Below are positions 6,009 to 11,894 of a DNA stretch of 11,894 nt, one piece after another. Origin of the DNA: Podila epigama (Eukaryota > Mortierellomycota > Mortierellomycetes > Mortierellales > Mortierellaceae). How positions within the stretch are numbered: position 1 is the first letter of the stretch; every line of letters starts with the position of its first letter. Location: positions 1 to 11,894 of the forward strand of contig JAAAVE010000487.1 in the NCBI GenBank assembly GCA_015679605.1, read 5' to 3'. Made by a program: the position numbers and the translations under genes. The notes under the pieces were generated by a model that saw only the letters and a program-made list of their open reading frames with translations, searched no databases and had not been told where the DNA came from.

Positions 6009-7941
6009 CAACTCTGAACGGGGCAGGTTTAGTTGCTGTTGTTTTAATACAAGAGAAAAAAAGACTTTGGAGCACTGATCCCTGTTATCTATCATACATG
6101 TTCACCTTGTTCATCAAACAAATAGGCGATTCCATATGCTGCAGATGTATTTGACAATTACAAGAAGCGAATGTGTCATGTCTGCTTACTCTACCATAAC
6201 AAGGGTAGTTTCGATCTGCGATGTCAAGAATGCGATCAAGTCTACTTTTGTTCCCAAATCTGCAAAGATATAGCCATGGGTACCACCACCACCACCACCA
6301 CCACGATGATAACAACGACTCCGGAGAGTGTTCAGGAGAATGATATTAATAGCACTAGCGCAACAGGAATTGCTCAAGACGAAAAGCCCTTGGAGCAACC
6401 ATCAGAATCTTCAGGAGAACACCCATCAACGATCCAGGTAGTGGGCTACCACCCCAAGATTTGCAAGACATTACGGAAACTAGCCACATGGAATTCAGAT
6501 CGACATACCAAGAGTATCATCAAGCTCCTGCTGCAGGTCCTACTCAATCACTGGAAGGAGCGTCAAGGGATTCCAACAGCGTATCAATATCGTGAAATGT
6601 ATAACGAACAGCAAAAGAAACAGAAGGCACTGGACGTAATGTTGGCACAGGTCAGCCTAAATGATAAGAAGGAGCATCTTGAGCAAAATGAAACCATGGC
6701 GCCTGGTGAGGCAATTGAAGCATCACAACCACAAAAAGAACAGCAACAGCAACCACAAAAAGAAGAAGAGCTACAACAACAACATCATCATCAGCATCAA
6801 CAACATCAGGATACAGACGATTGCCACCTTTGCCAGGTCCAACATCCTATTGAAAACGACTTTTCAGATGTCTTGCGGCTGCAATCACATTTTGAAGACT
6901 GGAGTGAAGAGGACCACAAGGACTGGAACAAGCAATCACAGGTTGTCTTGGGGCTACTCCAACTCTGTGGACTCACCGAGATTGAGACGAAAGAATCGGG
7001 GCTCCAGACGATAACCGCTGTTGATATCAAACGGATGATTAGTGCCCTGGAGAGTAATGCCTTTGGCATGTTTGACAGATCGAAAAGCAAACCCATCTGC
7101 TTCGGTCGAGGTAAAAAAAAATGCTGAATCTTGATGCTCATGGGCGCTACTTGACGGACACTACATTCTGGACAATCTTTTGGTGCTGCATGGAGAGCTA
7201 AACAACTTTTTTTTGTATCTCTTGTGTACTAGCCATTTACCCGATCGCGTCGTTTTTCAACCACTCTTGCGAGTGTAATGCAACCGCTGTACAGGCAGAT
7301 GGATCTGAAGGTGAAATCACTGGAGATATGGTCGTTGGGGCCATGAATACTACCCAAGAACCAGCACCAGCACCGCCTCCGACACCACCAACATCGACAA
7401 CTCGACCCAACCAAAAGGGACAGAAGAAAAAGTCAGGAAAAGGGGGCGGACGAGGAGGACGCTCCACGCCACAAACGGCTGACAAGACTCTTTCAAAGCA
7501 ATCGACGACTGCATCTGCATCTATTCCTGATGAAAACCAGCAAGAGGAACCAGAGGCATCAACTGCCGAAGCAGATGTGTTCAAGTCGATCGTAGGCGAA
7601 TTTAGGATGATGACCTTTTTCGCCATACGAGATATTCTCAAAGGTAAACCCCCCAAAAAAACGAAAAGTAGCAGATTATGAAGGTACGCAGGTTGTCTTT
7701 TTTTCTGCTATGTTCTAATTCTAATTATGTTTTCTCTTATGTAGGTCAAGATATTACCATATCGTACATAGACACAGAGATGCCGCTGCAGGCACGGCGA
7801 TTGGCTTTGTTAACCGATTATTGGTTCCATTGTTGCTGTGTTCGTTGTGTCCGGGAAGAACTGGCAGCTGCTCCAGGAGCGAATAAGAAAATGGCATCGG
7901 CCTCAAAGACCTCGACGCACAAGAAGAAGAAGACACCATAA
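5851..7941 (+). CDS. SMYD-type SET-MYND domain protein (putative protein-lysine methyltransferase), 571 aa
   Basis: Proposed exons: 5851-5973, 6126-7110, 7233-7643 and 7745-7941; phases agree over 572 codons. Introns are 152, 122 and 101 bp, GT-AG. The order is that of SMYD proteins: a split SET start (SPTLGNHAVAERDIPQG, about 20-36); a MYND zinc finger with all eight ligands (C58, C61, C74, C77, C83, C87, H150, C154); a helical linker; the SET core FFNHSCECNAT with N379-H380-S381-C382; ISYID with Y514; and a post-SET FHCCCVRC (C536, C538, C541). The family transfers methyl groups from S-adenosylmethionine to lysines of histones or other proteins. Two things are odd: the usual Pro of NHSCxPN is Cys384, and three low-complexity insertions (93-146, 217-278 with a Gln/His run, 397-491 with KKK and RGG-like motifs) interrupt MYND, linker and SET. 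Each could be an in-frame optional intron. The C-terminus is Lys-rich (HKKKKTP). Target unknown. Confidence 0.9.
5979..6006 (+). repeat. (AC)14 microsatellite in intron 1 of the SET-MYND gene
   Basis: Fourteen AC units begin five bases after the donor GT at 5974-5975. The rest of the intron runs to the acceptor AATAG at 6121-6125. Read-through of this intron would add His-Thr repeats and then hit a stop at 6076-6078, so correct splicing is needed for the MYND and SET domains. Confidence 0.95.
6280..6441 (+). other. Candidate in-frame optional intron (exitron) A, in the MYND finger
   Basis: A 162 bp (54 codon) stop-free segment beginning GTACCA after ATGG and ending GGTAG. Removal joins C-K-D-I-A-M to V-G-Y-H-P-K-I-C, giving Cx8Hx3C, the usual spacing of the last MYND ligands. 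Retention gives a 62-residue gap with an (ACC)7ACG-encoded Thr run. The donor is weak, and another in-frame acceptor (CTTCAG, ending 6414) exists. Sequence only, no transcript support. Confidence 0.35.
6651..6836 (+). other. Candidate in-frame optional intron (exitron) B, Gln/His-rich linker
   Basis: A 186 bp (62 codon) stop-free segment from GTCAGC, after CACAG, to TTGCCAG. Both edges read CAG|GTC. Removal joins residues MLAQ to VQHPIENDFSDVL and deletes the Gln/His-rich tract (QKEQQQQ, QQQHHHQHQQHQ). It starts and ends in phase 0. The weak GTCAGC donor keeps confidence low; it may simply be a coding low-complexity insertion. Confidence 0.3.
7311..7595 (+). other. Candidate in-frame optional intron (exitron) C, in the SET core
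   Basis: A 285 bp (95 codon) stop-free segment with a good donor (GAAG|GTGAAA) and acceptor ATCGTAG|GCG. Removal fuses VQADGSEG to EFRMMTFFAIRDILKG, followed by QDITISYID from the next exon, which is the uninterrupted course of a SMYD SET core. The retained version inserts a Pro/Thr/Lys/Gly-rich stretch between NHSC and ISYID. Of the three candidates this best restores the family pattern. Its composition is coding-like rather than like the T-rich introns of this gene, so partial retention is plausible. Confidence 0.5.
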
Positions 7942-8178
7942 CATTGGACATTATTGTAAAAAATAATATACAAAAATAGTTTCAAAACAGGCGCGCGGTC
8001 TTTTTTTTTTTTTTTTGTGGAAAACACAGTTTACTCATTTTTATCGATGCTGTTGGACTATGTACATTTTCGGCTATCAAATCATCCTTGGGGCATGGGG
8101 AGGTTTATAAAGGACTTTTGATAGATGGGGAAAAAAAAGGGATGAGGTCCATTTTTTTTTCCCATTTAAGCGCTCCAT
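7942..8178. other. Convergent 3' intergenic region
   Basis: 237 bp between the stop of the SET-MYND gene (plus) and the stop of the DJ-1/PfpI gene (minus). It contains a T-run at 8000-8015 and A-runs, with no canonical AATAAA on either strand. Both 3' UTRs must end here or overlap. No gene seen. Confidence 0.6.
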
Positions 8179-8187
8179 TTAAGCGCT
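8162..8187. repeat. 13-bp tandem duplication across the DJ-1 stop codon
   Basis: Two perfect adjacent copies of CCATTTAAGCGCT (8162-8174 and 8175-8187, plus strand). On the minus strand, the coding strand here, the unit reads AGCGCTTAAATGG. The first copy in transcript order supplies the last Ser-Ala codons and the TAA of the DJ-1/PfpI gene; the second lies in the 3' UTR. Confidence 0.95.
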
Positions 8188-9258
8188 GGCGGTGTAAGGA
8201 TACATTTCGGCAAAGGGATCCTCGTCAGCCTTGTCGTGCCAAGTGTACTCAATGTCCTTGGAAACGGCATAGGCATTCTCGAGACTGGTCAACTCTGACA
8301 CGATGAACAAGGCAGCGTCAATGCCTATAGAAACAGGGGAAGAAATGACACATTTTGGCGTCGTTGAAAAAAAAGGATTAGGGAAAAATGGATACGATTT
8401 TTACATCCTAAACACTTTTAAACACGATATAGAACACAACATACCGGCGCTGACACCCGAGCTGGTGACAAACTTTCCGTCTTGGACCCAACGGGCACGC
8501 TTGACCCAATTGACATTGGGACCTAAAAAAGTGAAATGGACGCGTGGTAACAATTGTAAAAAATGGAATGAGTCACAATGAGTCTTTGCGCGTGTATTTC
8601 AGTCCTTCTTTTCCTTTCATTGCAGAAGAAAGTAAATACCTTGCGAGACAGGCCACTCAAAGACAGCCTTGTTGGTACTAAAAAAACCATTGTCAATAAT
8701 AAAGAAAAAGAAAAAAAGACGTGTTCAATACACAATACAACTCTCCTTTGAGAATCAATGCGATAGAAATTAAGCATGGATAAGAGACTTTGAAAAAAAA
8801 AAGATATAATAAATCGAGTATACTTACGTGGCAGCATAACCGTCAATCAACCCAGTTTTGGCGAGGATACCAGCACCGGTGCAAACAGACATGGTCCAGG
8901 TCGAGGCATTGATCCTGTCCCTGACCAACTGCAACAACTCTTCGCTGTTGGCATAGGTGCGCGTACCAATGCCACCAGGGATAAAGAACAGATCCAACTT
9001 TGGCGCAGTCTCGAGCGTGTGGTGGGGCGTGATCTCGACTTGCTGCGATGATCGGCAAGGTTTGAGCGTCTTTGCTACAAACACAATCTCGATATCCAGC
9101 TTGTTATCCTCATCGCCAAAGATACGCATCGGGCCCATCACATCCAACAGATCAAAGCCGTCGAAAATGAGCGCTCCAACCCGGAGATGACCTGAGAAAT
9201 CTGCAGGAAGCTTGGGGAGGGCGCCATGAGTAGAATGGGAGCTTTGAGTGGAGGACAT
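8179..9258 (-). CDS. DJ-1/PfpI family protein (isonitrile hydratase-like class I glutamine amidotransferase fold), 230 aa
   Basis: Exons in transcript order: 9258-8828, 8677-8640, 8522-8445 and 8324-8179. Introns are 150, 117 and 120 bp with clear donors (GTAAGT, GTATTT, GTATGT) and T-rich acceptors; the total is 231 codons. The start ATG has A at -3. After a short polar N-terminus the protein begins the fold with VGALIFDGFDLLDVMGP (Asp39 in the LDxxGP motif). The conserved LDLFFIPGG loop and the nucleophile elbow SVCTGAGILAKTGL with catalytic-type Cys126 follow. The continuation ATTNKAVFEWP, then FVTSSGVSAGIDAALFIVSEL, matches bacterial and fungal isonitrile hydratase-like members, whose Asp/Cys pair corresponds to D39/C126. 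The family also includes chaperones and glyoxalase-like enzymes, so the substrate is not settled. It is complete and close to usual length, probably cytosolic as no signal peptide is visible. Confidence 0.92.
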
Positions 9259-9327
9259 GTTGCTGTTGATGTTGGGAAACTTGTCGAGTGAGTGAGTATG
9301 ATGAAGAGTGTCTTCAATTTCAAGTCC

Positions 9328-9335
9328 TTTTTATA
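9328..9335 (-). promoter_or_regulatory. TATA box of the DJ-1/PfpI gene
   Basis: TATAAAAA on the minus strand, about 70 bp before the ATG at 9258, followed by a leader with CACTCACTC repeats. The spacing would put transcription start near 9300 and give a 5' UTR of about 40-45 bp. It is the clearest TATA-like element in the window and would suit an inducible gene. Confidence 0.55.
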
Positions 9336-9625
9336 CTTGCCATTCTCAAGGAGTGGAATGTCACGGGTGATGCCATGACCATAGAAAGACGGGGGGGAAA
9401 AAAGTTCACATCCATGTTCACGCCGCAGCAAAACTTTATTGAAGGGTCCCAGAAAGGTGCCCTAACGCCCAATGCATCATTGTGATTCATAGCAAATCCA
9501 ACATATGCTTGCCAATGGAGGAAACAGCCATCCATGTACATTTGTGAATGTATCCTGTGCGTGTGAAAGTTACCAGATTGGGTAGTGTTAGAAGAAAAGG
9601 ATTGAACAAAAGAACGCCGCACATC

Positions 9626-9631
9626 TTTATT
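9626..9631 (-). terminator. Poly(A) signal AATAAA downstream of eIF5
   Basis: TTTATT on the plus strand, reading AATAAA on the minus strand within TTTGTAATAAAG, about 220 bp after the eIF5 stop codon. No nearer canonical signal is seen. It lies well before the DJ-1/PfpI TATA box, so the two tandem units can stay separate. Confidence 0.5.
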
Positions 9632-9849
9632 ACAAAGCATTTAAAGTGCATATGAGAAAGAAAAGGGCAAAAAAAGAAAAAAAGGTTGAACAATATTGTT
9701 CGGATGGAGATACTGCATCGAAAAAGAGAGAAAGAAAAGAAAAAAAGTATAGGACTCCATGGGAAATGTAATAGTGGATAGTTGCAAAGAGGACTACAAG
9801 AAAATAAGGTTATAGACGGAGAGGTAGGGAAAAAACGCGATCTGTCCCT

Positions 9850-11528
9850 TTACTCCTCGTCGCTTTCCTCCTCACTGTCATCCTCGCTCTCGGCCTCAGC
9901 AAGCCAGCGGAGGAAGGGCTCGACACGGGTACGAACTTCCTTGGCCTCGTCACGGCTAACATACTTCTTGCCGGGCTTCTCGCCCCAACGAAGGATCACA
10001 TCCTCATCCAAGATGTCGTTGTCGTAGAACGCCTTCAAAACCAAGGGAGCCTTCAACATCAAGGTCTTGGATGTGATCAACACACGCTCCATGCCTCCAA
10101 GCAAAGCCTTTTGGTTCTTTTCATTGACAACAAACTAAGAAGAAAAAAATAGTGCAGGGCAAGTAGAGATAGAATTGATATAAATTGTGAGCAATAGATG
10201 AAGAGAATGAATGACCTGCTGAACTAACAAAAGAAAAGCACAGGCATAGCATATAGAACAAATCAGATTTCTCATTTACCTTGCGCAAGAGAGGGCTGCG
10301 GGTCTTGACCTCACGAGCCATGTCATCGGAAAAGATGCACTGGATCAAGACAGTGACAGCTCGAGACTTTGTGGTGATGCCAAGCTCATCTGACTTTGCA
10401 ATGATTTCGGCATCAGTGGCCTTGGGGTTCTCCTCAAGGAAGATACCAAAGAGCTCATAGGGGTTCTCGCCGTTACCCTCGTCATCCTCGTCATCATCCA
10501 AGGTGAGCTGGGTCTTGACACTTCCCTCAAGCTCCTTCATTCTGTTGGCAGCACCCTCAGCAGAGGTGTCGACAGACCAATCATCGCCCAAAGCAGACTT
10601 GTAGTTGTCGGCATCGGGGATGGCGGCAGCCTCCTCCTTGATCTTCTTGGTGAACTCGTCGTCCTGGTCCTCCTCTTCTTCCTCAACAGGGGTCGAAGTA
10701 CCGTTCTTCTTGGACTTTTTGTCGCCCTTCTCGCCCTTCTCGCCCTTGCCCTTCTTTCCATAGGCGGCATTGACGGGGGGGTTCTTAACAATGTAAGTGG
10801 CCAACTTATGAATGTTCTCACCCTTGTTGCGACGACCGCAAGCGTTGCAGTACATCTGGATCGTGCTCGACTTGTCGACGATAATGTCTGTCTCGGGATT
10901 GCCGCAAGAGGGGCAAAGCACAAACTTTTGGATGAAACCATTCAAAAGCTGCTGCAACTTGGCTGCGTCGTGCGCTCCATTGACAATGTAACGATCCGCC
11001 TTTTCGTCGCACTTGACCTGGGCGCCGAGCTCGCATCCAAAGTACTTTGTGGGATCTAGATGTGATGATCAACATTGTGAATGGTGTGTTCTTCCATTGT
11101 AAAATTCTTGAGATATTGGAGAATACATTACGATGACAAGTACAACTTACAAGTAGTGGGACGGCTCAGAGCTCGAGCAATGTCCGACATGTTGGGAATA
11201 ACAGTCTTGATGCCGTTACCCTTGCCTTCAATCTATGAAGGTTTTTTTCGAAATCAAGAGTGAGACAAAATATGTGTGAATGACTGCGATGAGAGTTACG
11301 TATCGGTTGGGTGTGTTGGAAATAATTCATGTTTTTTCTGCTGCCTTTAGGCTCAGGGGGGACACAACACATTCAGGCGCAGTAAAGATTTTTTTCTTTT
11401 TTTTTACACCTTGCACTGCACTGCAAATAAAACCAAAACAGAAAAGACAATACCTTGGAGACAAGCTTGGGCATTTTGTAACGGTAAAAAGCATCGTCAC
11501 TTTGACCGCCAATGTTCAAGTTAGCCAT
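9850..11528 (-). CDS. TIF5: Eukaryotic translation initiation factor 5 (eIF5), 405 aa
   Basis: Exons in transcript order: 11528-11454, 11232-11151, 11055-10280 and 10134-9850. Introns are 221, 95 and 145 bp, GT-AG; 406 codons in total, the family's usual size. eIF5 is the GTPase-activating protein for eIF2 in the 43S pre-initiation complex and, through its C-terminal domain, bridges eIF2, eIF3 and eIF1 at start-codon selection. The N-terminus has FYRYKMPKL, with Arg16 aligning with the arginine finger (Arg15 in human), then [15 protein letters not shown] and [14 protein letters not shown] zinc ribbon has C100, C103, C122 and C125. A Lys/Gly/Glu linker follows, then the HEAT-type W2 domain with ELFGIFLEE and, near the end, [13 protein letters not shown] and [16 protein letters not shown] (acidic/aromatic boxes). 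The Ser/Glu/Asp tail ends in SDEE, with casein kinase 2-type sites. The ATG has A at -3 and G at +4, a strong context. The gene symbol is the yeast name. Confidence 0.97.
10672..10755 (-). repeat. Low-complexity Lys/Gly/Glu linker with GGCGAGAAG repeats in eIF5
   Basis: Within eIF5, tandem GGCGAGAAG-type units encode [17 protein letters not shown], followed by an acidic VEEEEED run. The linker joins the GAP/zinc-ribbon half to the W2 domain. Repeats in phase with the frame allow length changes without frameshift. Confidence 0.75.
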
Positions 11529-11894
11529 GATGGATAAGGAAAATATAAAAAAAGCTTGAAGGGGTGTTACGATATAGAGTCGAGTCTACGGGAGAAGATG
11601 TGAATATCTGATGGAGGCGTCGTTTTGGGCGAACTTGTAGGGGGGAAAAAAGAAAACTGTTGTCTTTCTTTTTTTGAAAGCAGGAGTTTTTAAGAGTTGC
11701 AATCAAAAAGTAAAGGGCAATCGAGGGGTCAAAAAAAAAAGAAAAGAGATGCTTTTTTTTTCTTTCAGACAGTGGGACAATTAAAAGGACGAAAATTGTG
11801 CGTTTTTCTATGGATGCAGAGTATCAGGTTGTTTGTCGGATGAAAACAAGGCATCAAGAAATGCAGTGAGCAAAGGAGATTGGGATTGGATTGT
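11529..11894 (-). promoter_or_regulatory. eIF5 upstream region and pyrimidine-rich leader
   Basis: 366 bp upstream of the eIF5 ATG, no gene seen. On the minus strand it is rich in C/T and T-runs, with a weak TATAT (within CTCTATATCG) about 50 bp before the ATG. No ATG occurs in the roughly 170 bp before the start codon, so a proximal upstream ORF is absent. The promoter role is inferred from position. Confidence 0.5.

Larger units (their letters stand above)
9259..9849. other. Intergenic: DJ-1/PfpI promoter and eIF5 3' UTR
   Basis: 591 bp between two minus-strand genes, without a credible coding exon. It contains the TATA-like box and leader of the DJ-1/PfpI gene (9259-9340), the eIF5 poly(A) signal (9626-9631), a perfect 14-bp palindrome GAACAATATTGTTC at 9688-9701, and pyrimidine-rich (minus strand) 3' UTR sequence up to 9849. 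Confidence 0.6.

Noticed and set aside
6431-6437. ATCCAG acceptor at 6437 as the end of the MYND insertion
   Set aside because: It shifts the frame relative to the donor at 6280; only acceptors ending at 6414 or 6441 keep it.
9138-9693. Small minus-strand frames between the eIF5 and DJ-1/PfpI genes
   Set aside because: No conserved motif; they overlap the TATA box, leader and 3' UTR and have no plausible splice partners.
10345-10941. Long Ser/Arg-rich open frames overlapping eIF5 on the same strand in other frames
   Set aside because: They are shadows of the GC-biased third positions of eIF5; the eIF5 frame is unambiguous by homology.
1-11894. CRISPR arrays, bacterial operons, ribosome binding sites, rRNA and tRNA genes
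   Set aside because: The spliced genes show a eukaryotic genome, and no direct-repeat arrays or tRNA box motifs were found on either strand.

Overview
The window looks like nuclear DNA of an early-diverging filamentous fungus, most likely a Mucoromycota (Mucorales-type) genome. The reasons are: compact genes with several 75-220 bp GT-AG introns each; intergenic and intronic DNA full of A/T homopolymers; orthologues of conserved eukaryotic genes (eIF5, a SET-MYND protein) beside a DJ-1/PfpI enzyme; and a decayed PIF1/Helitron-type helicase end. The species cannot be named from the sequence alone. All exon structures below were built by hand from reading frame, splice-site motifs and family conservation, without transcript data.

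Layout, left to right. (1) 1-2078, minus strand: a mobile-element-like region. It has an intronless 547-codon open frame with two N-terminal zinc fingers and no usable ATG, followed by the broken C-terminal end of a PIF1/Helitron-like helicase that runs off the left edge. (2) 2306-4628, plus: a six-exon gene for a 587-residue, largely disordered, Ser/Pro/Lys-rich protein of unknown function. It carries four SUMO-acceptor consensus sites and one compact Trp/acidic block that is probably its conserved core. (3) 4629-5850: a 1.2 kb gene-free stretch with homopolymers, hairpins and an E-box. (4) 5851-7941, plus: a SMYD-type SET-MYND protein of 571 residues as read through. (5) 8179-9258, minus, convergent with (4): a complete four-exon DJ-1/PfpI protein of 230 residues. 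(6) 9850-11528, minus: a complete four-exon gene for translation initiation factor eIF5, 405 residues, followed by its upstream region to the window end.

The genes do not form a pathway. They are ordinary, separately transcribed fungal genes next to a decayed transposon-like patch. The most striking observation is in the SET-MYND gene. Its three low-complexity insertions, in the MYND finger, the helical linker and the SET core, are each a stop-free segment whose length is a multiple of three (162, 186 and 285 bp) and which is bounded by GT and AG. Removing all three would leave a compact 360-residue SMYD protein with normal motif spacing. They are therefore candidate protein-coding introns (exitrons) that could switch between long and short isoforms. 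Secondary points are ambiguous acceptors in the unknown gene, one of which creates a stop codon, and the missing start codon of the zinc-finger ORF.
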